Source of the DNA: Puniceicoccales bacterium | GTDB taxonomy: Bacteria; Verrucomicrobiota; Verrucomicrobiia; Opitutales; UBA953 | Length of the DNA: 13,512 nt | Direction: 5' to 3' | Assembly (NCBI GenBank): GCA_031284845.1 | Contig: JAITXH010000052.1 | Location: 1-13,512 of the forward strand | Shown here: piece by piece, positions 7,339 through 13,512 of the stretch | How positions within the stretch are numbered: the first letter of the stretch is position 1 | How the letters are laid out: each line of letters opens with the position of its first letter | Made by a program: the position numbers and the translations under genes | The notes under the pieces: model-generated | Databases searched by the model: none | What the model saw: only the letters and a program-made list of their open reading frames with translations | What the model was told of the DNA's origin: nothing

Positions 7339-7821
7339 ATGCCACTAATCGAAGAACGCGTAGCTGCCGCCCATGCAGGCGAAAATCCCAAGGTGCTTTG
7401 CCGGATGCGCTCAGGCTGGGCTGTCATTGGCGATGTCCAGTTTCTCCGCGGCTATTGCCTGCTCTTGTCCGATCCGGTCGTGCCAGACCTCAATGCCCTG
7501 ACAGAAGAAAAACGGCTCACCTTTCTTTCCGATATGGCCATCATCGGCGACGTTCTCTTGAGCGTCACGCAGGCCAGCCGCATCAATTACGAGATTCTCG
7601 GCAACTCGGAGCCGGAACTGCACGCGCACATTTTTCCGCGTTACGCAGAGGAGCCGGAAGAAAAACGCCGCATGCCGGTTTGGTTTTACGATTGGAAAAA
7701 CGCGCCGCGCTTTTCTCCCGAAGAACACGGCGAACTCTTCTTTCGATTGCGTTCCGCTCTGGAAGAAGCGACGACAGTGCACCGTGACGAAATCGCTTTG
7801 CGCCGACACAAAGTTCAATAA
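7339..7821 (+). CDS. HIT-superfamily protein (possible nucleotide hydrolase)
   Basis: A 160-residue small protein whose segment INYEILGNSEPELHAHIFPRY (about 82-102) carries the HIT-like signature. The family motif is H-x-H-x-H-x-x. Here the first position is Glu (E93), while the central nucleophilic His (H95) and the third His (H97) are kept, followed by FPRY. Such proteins hydrolyse or transfer nucleotides (Ap4A-type hydrolases and relatives); the actual substrate is unknown. The start at 7339 (MPLIEERV) is preferred over an in-frame ATG at 7258, which would add 27 residues unlike the family; neither has a Shine-Dalgarno sequence. It ends 21 bp before nuoL, so co-transcription with nuoL-nuoM is likely, though no functional link to complex I is known to me. 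Confidence 0.8.
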   Translation: MPLIEERVAAAHAGENPKVLCRMRSGWAVIGDVQFLRGYCLLLSDPVVPDLNALTEEKRLTFLSDMAIIGDVLLSVTQASRINYEILGNSEPELHAHIFPRYAEEPEEKRRMPVWFYDWKNAPRFSPEEHGELFFRLRSALEEATTVHRDEIALRRHKVQ

Positions 7822-7842
7822 AAAGCCAACAACTTTTCCATT

Positions 7843-10044
7843 ATGTCCCTTGTCCAATTTCTCTGGCTCATCCCCGCACTACCGCTGCTCGCCGCCGCCA
7901 TCGGGGCCATCGTGCCGCACCGCTCCCGCAAGATCGCTTCGGGTGCCGCGCTCGCCGCAATGGCCGGGGCGTTCGTGCTCTCGGTGTTCGCGCTGCGCGA
8001 GGCTCTCGCCGCTCCCGGCACGCATTCGACCTTTAACTTCGCGTGGCTCAATACCGGTGAGTTCAAGCTCCACCTCGGGTTCCTGCTCGACCCGCTCTCG
8101 GCATTCATGCTCGTGATGGTCACCTTCGTCAGCTTCTTGATTTTTCTCTTCAGCACGGCCTACATGCGAGAGGACGAGAATTACGAAAAGTTCTTCTGTT
8201 ACCTGTCTTTGTTCGCCTCGGCCATGCTCGGCATCGTCGTATCCAACAGCCTGCTGCTGACCTTTATCTCGTGGGAGCTCGTCGGGCTGGCCTCTTATCT
8301 GCTCATCGGTTTTTGGTTTCATAAACCGGAAGCCGCCGCCGCCGCAAAGAAGGCGTTTATCACAACGCGCATCGGCGATATCGGATTTTTGCTCGGTTTG
8401 GTTTGGGTGCATCACGCCACCCAGACGCAGCTCTTTTATAACGGCGGCGCGGGTTTCCTCGAAATCGCTGCGATAGGAAAATTGAGTGTGCTACTCCCGT
8501 GTGGTTTGTTTGTCTCATCGGCCATCGGGCTGCTGCTCTTTGCCGGTGCCGTCGGCAAGTCCGGCCAATTTCCACTCCACGTCTGGCTACCCGACGCGAT
8601 GGAAGGCCCCACGCCGGTTTCTGCACTCATCCACGCGGCGACGATGGTGGCAGCGGGCGTGTTTCTCATGGCGCGTATTTATCCGATGCTGGCACTGGAG
8701 GGAATATTGCCGCCGGGAACGATTTTCCCGGGAAGTGAAATTATTCAAAATCCCAACGGCACAACAAGCATCACCCTGATAACTAATGCGTTGCCAAAGA
8801 ACGAAATTCTCACCGATGGTCCAATCTCCATCTTTCTTCCCCACCATGTGAGCGGAGTGCTGCCCTTCACTGCCCTCTCCGTCGTCGCCTTCATCGGCGC
8901 GATTACGGCGCTCATCGGAGCCGTCGTCGCCGTCGCGCAAAACGATATCAAGCGCGTGCTCGCCTTTTCCACCGTCTCGCAACTGGGCTACATGATGCTG
9001 GCTATCGGCGTCGGTGCTCCCGGAGCGGCCATGTTTCACCTGCTCACCCACGCCTTCTTCAAGGCGCTGCTCTTCCTCGGTGCCGGCTCGGTAATCCACG
9101 CCGCGCATCACGAGCAGGACATGCGGCAGATGGGCGGTCTCGGCCCGCGCATGAAAATCACCTTTGCGACCTTTGCCATCGGCATGATGGCGTTGTCCGG
9201 TGTGCCGTTTCTCTTTTCAGGGTTTTGGTCAAAAGAAGCGATTTTGCACGGAGCGCACGGGTGGCACGTCTCGCATCTCCCATTCTACATCGCGCTGGTG
9301 GCCGTGGTGCTCACCGCGTTTTACATGACGCGCCTCATGGCCAATGTCTTCTTCGGCGGGGCGCGTTCGCACGCAGCCGAACACGCGCACGAGAACACTT
9401 GGACGATAACCTTGCCCTTGGTTTTGCTGGCCGCGTGCGCGGTGCTCGTCGGCTTCCTCGGCACACCTGCGTGGCCGTGGCTGCAAGCGCAATTGCAAGG
9501 CGACACGACAACACCGTTTGCCTTTGGAAAAATCTTTGAAGGCGTGGGGCTGCTGGGGTTGTCGGTCTTTCTCGTCGCCGTGGGTATCGGCGCAGGCTGG
9601 GCCGTTTACGGCGTCAGGAAGCGCGGGACGGCTACTGCTCCGGACCCCTTGGAAAAGCGTTTCCCGACGGTTTGGCGTGCTCTGGAACACCGCTTGTATT
9701 TTGACGAATTTTACGCCGCCACTGTTTTCAAATTAAACGCTGCACTCGCGGTGTTTGCCGACGTGTTCGACAGTTGTGTCGTGGACGGCGTGGTGCGGTT
9801 CGTATGCAAGCTGAGCGAGTTCCTTGGCTTCATTAACAAGGACGTGGACGAGCACGGTTTGAACGCCGGATTCAATGCCACCGCCGAAAAGTTACGCGGA
9901 GCCGGAGGCGCATATTCCGCAAGCCAGACAGGCGATGCCCGCAGCTATTTGCGGGCCTTGGCGTTGGGTTTTGTGGTGGTGACTATCGTGGTGCTCGCGG
10001 TGGTGCTCGCCGATGGGACCTTGTCCCGCTGGTTGCCTTTTTAA
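7843..10044 (+). CDS. nuoL: NADH-quinone oxidoreductase subunit L (complex I antiporter-like subunit)
   Basis: A 733-residue inner-membrane subunit of complex I that pumps protons at the distal end of the membrane arm. Conserved charged residues of the channel are present: E145 in FISWELVGLASYLL, K239 in GKSGQFPLHVWLPDA, H264 in IHAATMVAAGV, K370 in QNDIKRVLAFSTVSQLGYM, and H403/K407 in THAFFKALLFLG. The C-terminal part has the LYFDEFYAATVF region and a final TM helix (TGDARSYLRALALGFVVV onward), as expected for the lateral helix and TM16 that distinguish NuoL from NuoM and NuoN. It is longer than the usual 610-650 residues, mainly through an extra polar loop at about 286-338 between two core helices. 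It is followed after 18 bp by nuoM. nuoK, normally just upstream, is replaced by the HIT gene. Confidence 0.95.
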   Translation: MSLVQFLWLIPALPLLAAAIGAIVPHRSRKIASGAALAAMAGAFVLSVFALREALAAPGTHSTFNFAWLNTGEFKLHLGFLLDPLSAFMLVMVTFVSFLIFLFSTAYMREDENYEKFFCYLSLFASAMLGIVVSNSLLLTFISWELVGLASYLLIGFWFHKPEAAAAAKKAFITTRIGDIGFLLGLVWVHHATQTQLFYNGGAGFLEIAAIGKLSVLLPCGLFVSSAIGLLLFAGAVGKSGQFPLHVWLPDAMEGPTPVSALIHAATMVAAGVFLMARIYPMLALEGILPPGTIFPGSEIIQNPNGTTSITLITNALPKNEILTDGPISIFLPHHVSGVLPFTALSVVAFIGAITALIGAVVAVAQNDIKRVLAFSTVSQLGYMMLAIGVGAPGAAMFHLLTHAFFKALLFLGAGSVIHAAHHEQDMRQMGGLGPRMKITFATFAIGMMALSGVPFLFSGFWSKEAILHGAHGWHVSHLPFYIALVAVVLTAFYMTRLMANVFFGGARSHAAEHAHENTWTITLPLVLLAACAVLVGFLGTPAWPWLQAQLQGDTTTPFAFGKIFEGVGLLGLSVFLVAVGIGAGWAVYGVRKRGTATAPDPLEKRFPTVWRALEHRLYFDEFYAATVFKLNAALAVFADVFDSCVVDGVVRFVCKLSEFLGFINKDVDEHGLNAGFNATAEKLRGAGGAYSASQTGDARSYLRALALGFVVVTIVVLAVVLADGTLSRWLPF

Positions 10045-10062
10045 CTTTTTCCAACTTTCAAC

Positions 10063-11664
10063 ATGACTTCCTTTTTCAACATTCTTGCGGAAACCGCGGC
10101 GACGGCGACAGTGGAGCCGACTGGCATCGTCGCATTTCTCACGCGGAGCATTCCCGCTGCCTTCGTCGCCCTGCCTATTCTCGGCGCACTCTGGCTCGTG
10201 CTACAGCCTAAAATCGCCGACAAAGCCGCCCGCGTCTCCGGCCTTGTGTTCAGTTTTTCCACGCTGTTCCTGTGCGCGCTCACCGGCATCATCGCCGCCA
10301 CCAGCGATACCGCCGTGCAATTCAGCACCCGGAGCCAGAGCAGCGGCCCGTTGAATGTCAGCTTTGACCTGACACTCCACGGCATTTCCCTCCTCATGGT
10401 GCTGCTCACCGGGATCATCACGCCGATGGCCCTGGCGGCATCGTGGAAGGTAGCGCGTCCGCGCCTTTTCAACATCCTGTTCCTGCTCATGCAAAGTGCG
10501 GCCCTGGGCGTGTTCCTTGCGCAAAACTTTTTCTTCTGGTTTTTGTTCTGGGAACTCAGCCTCTTTCCCGCCTTCTTTCTTATCAAGCTCTGGGGCGGGC
10601 ACAGCGCAAGCCGGGCCGCCTACCAGTTCGTCATCTACACCATCGGCGGCAGTGCGTTTATGCTGCTGGCATTTGCGGCTATTTACGCGACGACGGGAAC
10701 ATGGGATTTTACAAAACTCGCATGGCACCTGGGAAGCGGCGGCGATGCCTACGGCAAGATCGGAGCAACAGGCACCACCCTCATCTTTCTCGGAATCTTT
10801 ATCGGGCTTGCCGTGAAAATCCCGATCTTCCCTTTCCACACATGGCTGCCCGACGCCTATGCCGAAGCGCCAATCGGAGCCTCGATGTTCCTCACAGCAG
10901 TCATGGCAAAAATGGGCTTATACGGATTTTATATCTTTCTCGCATCTCTTCTCCCGCACGAGATGGCCAAGGCTGCGCATTGGCTGGTCTGGCTCGCACT
11001 CGCCAACATCGTCTTCGGCGCTTACGCGGCGATGCGCCAACGCGACCTGAAACGCATGGTCGCCTATTCCTCAGTAAACCATCTGGGCTACTGCGTGCTG
11101 GCCTTCGCCGTCATCCGCACGCGATGGATTGAGACAACGATCTTTTCCCATACAGACGGCGAGGAACTCACGGCACTTACGCGGGGAATCAGCGCCGCCA
11201 GCGACGGCGCATGGCTCCAGATGTTCAATCATGGCCTCTCTGCCGCAGCCTTATTTTTCTGTGTCGGCGTCCTGGAAAGCCGTTCCGGCGTGCGCGGGCT
11301 GCAAGACTTCGGCGGCGTGCGCAAGGTCGCGCCGCTCTTTGCCGCATTGTGTGGTTTCTCGATGTTTTCCTCGCTCGGCCTGCCCGGACTAAACGGCTTC
11401 GTCGGCGAGTTTCTCATCTTCCGTGGAGTGTTTGCCCATCTCCCGTGGGCTGCTGCAATTGCCACGCTTGGCCTGCTGGGCACCGCCATATTTCTGCTGA
11501 CGTTTTGGCAAAAAGTTTTTCACGGCCCGGCGGGAGCACACACCGGAGCCATCACAGACCTCTCGAAGCGGGAGATTGCCGCCCTCGCCCCCATAGTGGC
11601 GCTGATGGTGCTGTTTGGCGTCTGGCCGCAGTTGCTGTTGGATATTTTGAAGTCCTTGCCTTGA
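10063..11664 (+). CDS. nuoM: NADH-quinone oxidoreductase subunit M (complex I antiporter-like subunit)
   Basis: A 533-residue multi-pass inner-membrane proton-pumping subunit of complex I. Key residues are intact: E164 in FLFWELSLFPAFFLI (equivalent to E. coli E144), K252 in AVKIPIFPFHTWLPDAYAEAP (K234), K283 in AVMAKMGLYG (K265), and E449 in GLNGFVGEFLIF (E407). The RQRDLKRMVAYSSVNHLGY motif (about 325-343) is typical of the family. A polar insertion of about 30 residues (about 351-382, containing HTDGEELTALTRG) precedes the LQMFNHGLSAAALF helix, which normally follows more closely. It lies 18 bp after nuoL, so they form one transcript. No nuoN follows; about 250 bp of non-coding sequence and yebC come next, and no clear terminator is visible at its 3' end. 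Confidence 0.95.
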   Translation: MTSFFNILAETAATATVEPTGIVAFLTRSIPAAFVALPILGALWLVLQPKIADKAARVSGLVFSFSTLFLCALTGIIAATSDTAVQFSTRSQSSGPLNVSFDLTLHGISLLMVLLTGIITPMALAASWKVARPRLFNILFLLMQSAALGVFLAQNFFFWFLFWELSLFPAFFLIKLWGGHSASRAAYQFVIYTIGGSAFMLLAFAAIYATTGTWDFTKLAWHLGSGGDAYGKIGATGTTLIFLGIFIGLAVKIPIFPFHTWLPDAYAEAPIGASMFLTAVMAKMGLYGFYIFLASLLPHEMAKAAHWLVWLALANIVFGAYAAMRQRDLKRMVAYSSVNHLGYCVLAFAVIRTRWIETTIFSHTDGEELTALTRGISAASDGAWLQMFNHGLSAAALFFCVGVLESRSGVRGLQDFGGVRKVAPLFAALCGFSMFSSLGLPGLNGFVGEFLIFRGVFAHLPWAAAIATLGLLGTAIFLLTFWQKVFHGPAGAHTGAITDLSKREIAALAPIVALMVLFGVWPQLLLDILKSLP

Positions 11665-11726
11665 CATCTCTAACTTGCTAAATAACAAGCTATTACATAA
11701 TCGCAAAGGTCTTTAAGCGTTTTTCG

Positions 11727-11815
11727 CCAGGGAGTGCTGCATTTCATCCTGAGAGGTGGGTAATTGTGCGCAAACACCGATGAAATACAGCCGCATCGTC
11801 TGACGCACTCTCTGG
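11727..11815. other. Long interrupted stem-loop (candidate structured RNA or palindromic element) between nuoM and yebC
   Basis: Outer stem: CCAGGGAGTGC (11727-11737) with GCACTCTCTGG (11805-11815), 11 pairs including one G-U. Directly inside on the 5' side, TGCATTTCATC (11738-11748) pairs with GATGAAATACA (11779-11789), 10 of 11 pairs. GGTG (11755-11758) then pairs with CACC (11775-11778), stacked on the second stem. A 15-nt single-stranded bulge (11790-11804) separates the 3' halves of the two long stems. It could be an RNA element (3' UTR of nuoM or leader of yebC), a small RNA, or a short palindromic mobile element. It matches no riboswitch consensus I can recall, and there is no flanking target duplication or U-tailed terminator. 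The rest of 11665-11915 shows only a small 4-bp inverted repeat at about 11674-11689. Confidence 0.5.
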
Positions 11816-11915
11816 AAACCTCCCGCATCTGGTTCCAAAAAAAGTATCCCTTTATCCTTTGTGAAAGATAATTTTCGACTTCCCTAACCCCTCTCTTTCC
11901 GCATGTTCGCCCGAC

Positions 11916-12653
11916 ATGTCAGGACATAGCAAATGGGCCACCACCAAACGGCATAAAGCCGTAATTGATGCCAAGCGCGGAAAAATCTTCAGCGTTCTGG
12001 CCAAAGAAATCACGCTCGCGGCACGATCGGGCGGCGGAGATCCCTCCGCCAACGTCAAGCTGCGCACACTGCTCCTCAAAGCACGCACGGCCAACATGCC
12101 GACTGACAATATTGACCGGGCAGTCAAAAAAGGCACAGGCGAGCTTCCGGGTGTTTCCTACGAAGAAATCATTTATGAAGGCTACGCACCGGGTGGCGTC
12201 GGCATCATCATCGAAGTGACCACCGATAACAAAAACCGCGCCGTCGGTGAAGTGCGTTCTGCGTTCACAAAGGCGGGTGGCAGCCTCGCTACGCCCGGCG
12301 CCCTCGCGTTTAATTTTCAGCGCAAGGGACAATTTCTCATCAGCGCCGAAACTACTACGGAAGACGCGCTCATGGAAATCGCGCTCGATGCCGGTGCCGA
12401 TGACGTAATCAACCACGGCGATCATTTTGAAGTGCTTTGCGGCACGACTCTCTATGACGCTGTGGCGAAGGCGCTCGAAGATAAAGGCGTCAAGCCGGAA
12501 TCCTCGGAAATCGCGTTTTTGCCAAATTCCACGACCCCGGTTACTGATGCCGAAACGGCAAAAAAAGTGCTCCGTCTCCTTGAAGTGCTCGACGATTTGG
12601 ACGACGTGAAGGCCGTCCACGCCAACCATGAGATAGACGAATCGCTGCTTTAA
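11916..12653 (+). CDS. yebC: YebC/TACO1-family protein
   Basis: A 245-residue cytoplasmic protein of normal family length. The N-terminal signature MSGHSKWATTKRHKAVIDAKRGKIFS and the segments ANMPTDNIDRAVKKG, YEGYAPGGVGIIIEV and TDNKNRAVGEVRSAF are diagnostic. The family was long annotated as transcriptional regulators (PmpR-like). More recent work on bacterial YebC and mitochondrial TACO1 supports a ribosome-associated role in relieving stalling, notably at proline-rich stretches. Which role applies here cannot be read from sequence. The ATG has no Shine-Dalgarno sequence and a pyrimidine-rich leader; a weak -10-like GATAAT lies at 11867-11872. It is isolated between two hairpin-rich non-coding stretches and convergent with gltD. 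Confidence 0.96.
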   Translation: MSGHSKWATTKRHKAVIDAKRGKIFSVLAKEITLAARSGGGDPSANVKLRTLLLKARTANMPTDNIDRAVKKGTGELPGVSYEEIIYEGYAPGGVGIIIEVTTDNKNRAVGEVRSAFTKAGGSLATPGALAFNFQRKGQFLISAETTTEDALMEIALDAGADDVINHGDHFEVLCGTTLYDAVAKALEDKGVKPESSEIAFLPNSTTPVTDAETAKKVLRLLEVLDDLDDVKAVHANHEIDESLL

Positions 12654-12993
12654 GTACTGGCTCCCGGTTTCTGGTGAGTAAGTAAAAATCTCTGCGATTT
12701 TTATTCTTACCACCTCCCGACTGCGAACGTTTTGACGCAGTATCATTATCTTCTTTTCCGAACACTCTGAGGGATTTATCTCGCGCCTTTTCTATGGTGA
12801 GTGTCCGGTCAAGGTCTGAAGATAAACCATTTTTAGCCGCGCACCCGCGGCTAAAATGCCTCTTCTAAAGAGAAGCCTTTGCTCGCAAAGTATTATTCAG
12901 ACCTTGCCATTGAAAATGGCTTCGCCGCAAACGGCACAATCTCCCTAATGCACACGCCCTTCCCTGCTCTGCGCTCGTTTGCGTTATCCTGCC
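12654..12993. other. Gene-free, hairpin-dense stretch between yebC and gltD (candidate structured RNA or palindrome cluster)
   Basis: No convincing coding region occurs in these 340 bp. Besides the 12673-12714 hairpin there are: ACTGCG/CGCAGT (12720-12725, 12736-12741); CCG-a-ACACTC with GAGTGT-c-CGG (12758-12767, 12799-12808); an 11-bp perfect long-range stem CAAGGTCTGAA/TTCAGACCTTG (12810-12820, 12896-12906). That stem encloses TTTTAGCCGCG/CGCGGCTAAAA (12831-12841, 12846-12856), CTTCT/AGAAG (12862-12866, 12871-12875) and CTTTG/CAAAG (12877-12881, 12886-12890). Then come GCCATT/AATGGC (12906-12911, 12915-12920) and GCCG/CGGC (12924-12927, 12932-12935). Neighbouring stems abut with very few unpaired bases. 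This may be a non-coding RNA on either strand, a cluster of 3'-end elements serving both convergent genes, or a decayed palindromic repeat. It does not resemble tmRNA, RNase P RNA, 6S or SRP RNA. Confidence 0.5.
12673..12714 (+). terminator. Long hairpin just after yebC (possible terminator)
   Basis: Three stacked helices: GGTG/CACC (12673-12676 with 12711-12714), GTAAG/CTTAC (12678-12682 with 12706-12710) and TAAAAATC/GATTTTTA (12683-12690 with 12696-12703). They enclose a 5-nt loop, making 17 pairs with a 1-nt and a 2-nt bulge. It begins 20 bp after the yebC stop. The U-rich run lies inside the stem rather than after it, so a standard intrinsic mechanism is not certain. Confidence 0.5.
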
Positions 12994-13512
12994 TTACGGG
13001 AGATAGGTTTCTCCCTTGCTCAAGAAACGATCACACTCACGGGCGGCGGCGCGGCCTTCGTTGATGGCCCACACGACGAGGCTTTGTCCGCGACGACAAT
13101 CACCCGCCGCAAAAATCTTCGGGAGGCTCGTCTTGTGGACGTTGTGCTCGGCTTTTATGTTGCTGCGGGCATCAGTTTCCACGCCAAGTGTTTTTAAGAG
13201 ACCTTGCTCCGGCCCCAAAAAGCCCATCGCCAATAACACCAGTTGCGCGGGATGGGTTTTCTCCGTGCCGGGTTGCTCGACGGGAACGAAGGCACCTTTA
13301 GCGTTTTTCTCCCATTTCACGCCGACAGTGACGACTTCTTTGACGTGGCCGGTGGCGTCGCCGACAAACTTTTTTACAGTAGTCAGGTAACTGCGCGGGT
13401 CGCCGCCTTGAAACGCGATGGCTTCTTGCTGGCCGTAGTCCACTTTGTTGACTTTGGGCCATTCGGGCCAGGGGTTGTTGGGCTGGCGCGCTTGCGGGGG
13501 TTGCGCGAGGAT
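12994..13512 (-). CDS. gltD: Glutamate synthase small subunit, C-terminal part (5' end outside window)
   Basis: A 172-residue C-terminal fragment, open to the window edge. GltD is the FAD/Fe-S NAD(P)H-oxidising subunit that passes electrons to the large subunit GltB for synthesis of two glutamates from glutamine and 2-oxoglutarate. Diagnostic features are NPWPEWPKV near the fragment start, GGDPRSYLTTVKKFVGD, HPAQLVLLAMGFLGPEQGLLKTLGVETD, and the FAD-contacting IFAAGDCRRGQSLVVWAINEGRAAARECD near the C-terminus. The protein ends in GETYLP, normal for the family. The N-terminal Fe-S part and its partner gltB would lie beyond 13512. It is convergent with yebC across the hairpin-rich gap at 12654-12993. 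Confidence 0.95.
   Translation of the reverse strand: MLAQPPQARQPNNPWPEWPKVNKVDYGQQEAIAFQGGDPRSYLTTVKKFVGDATGHVKEVVTVGVKWEKNAKGAFVPVEQPGTEKTHPAQLVLLAMGFLGPEQGLLKTLGVETDARSNIKAEHNVHKTSLPKIFAAGDCRRGQSLVVWAINEGRAAARECDRFLSKGETYLP

Noticed and set aside
11661..11700. TTGACA (11661-11666) at the nuoM stop as a -35 box for a yebC or small-RNA promoter.
   Set aside because: No acceptable -10 hexamer lies 16-18 bp downstream; the A+T-rich TATTACATAAT is too far away.
11713..11796. Minus-strand 27-codon reading frame beginning MRLYFIGVCAQLP, open for a further stretch upstream without a start codon.
   Set aside because: It looks protein-like, but it lies almost wholly inside the long stem-loop at 11727-11815, has no ribosome-binding signal and resembles no family I know. 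A structured element explains the sequence better. Synonymous-substitution patterns in homologues could overturn this.
11730..11832. Strings GGGAGTGC, CTGAGA and GCATCTGG suggested a TPP riboswitch; GAGAGGTGG and GATGAAA suggested a SAM-I riboswitch.
   Set aside because: The essential downstream TPP motif (CTGGATAATGCCAGCG-like) and the SAM-I GCAACC core are absent. The stem arrangement also differs, and yebC is not a usual target of either.
12673..12935. Possible tmRNA, RNase P RNA, 6S or SRP RNA in the hairpin-dense gap.
   Set aside because: None of the conserved landmarks is present on either strand: no tag-peptide frame or CCA-like end, no RNase P GAGGAAAGTCC-type block, no SRP GGTC/GGAAGG-type loop, no large central 6S bubble.

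Overview
The window is G+C-rich, gene-dense bacterial chromosome. The best guess for the host is a member of Verrucomicrobiota, possibly of the Opitutales/Opitutaceae type. This is an inference from the gene set (K+-dependent membrane pyrophosphatase, an M29 aminopeptidase, NuoL/NuoM, YebC, GltD), the strong C/G third-position codon use, and the lack of a Shine-Dalgarno sequence before every start codon visible here. No rRNA, tRNA, CRISPR array, insertion sequence or phage gene was seen, so this is mostly a housekeeping region.

Layout: (1) 1-1368, the C-terminal part of a membrane-integral, K+-dependent ion-pumping pyrophosphatase (hppA), closed by a clear intrinsic terminator at 1411-1441. 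(2) 1454-5392, a regulatory locus. Four 7-bp direct repeats at an exact 11-bp pitch lie just upstream of a -10-like box. They are followed by genes for an exported von Willebrand factor A (VWA) protein, a two-TM sensor histidine kinase with a large extracytoplasmic domain, and an OmpR/PhoB-family response regulator. (3) 5483-5968, an AhpC/TSA-type peroxiredoxin, separated by two perfect hairpins from (4) the convergent M29 aminopeptidase (6057-7172, minus). (5) 7339-11664, a HIT-superfamily protein followed closely by NuoL and NuoM, two of the three antiporter-like proton-pumping subunits of respiratory complex I. Neither nuoK nor nuoN lies beside them. (6) 11665-11915, an intergenic stretch with a long interrupted stem-loop. 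(7) 11916-12653, a YebC/TACO1-family protein. (8) 12654-12993, a gene-free stretch that is almost entirely nested and tandem stem-loops. (9) 12994-13512 (minus, partial), the C-terminal part of the glutamate synthase small subunit.

How the genes fit together: the pyrophosphatase and the NuoL/M pump modules both energise the membrane (PPi-driven and NADH-driven respectively). GltD feeds ammonia assimilation, and the peroxiredoxin detoxifies peroxides. The VWA-kinase-regulator operon looks like a self-contained envelope-sensing circuit. Its 11-bp-period operator is the kind of site OmpR/PhoB-type regulators bind, so autoregulation by the encoded regulator is a testable reading. The two most unexplained signals are that repeat array with its VWA partner gene, and the hairpin-dense, possibly non-coding RNA regions flanking yebC.
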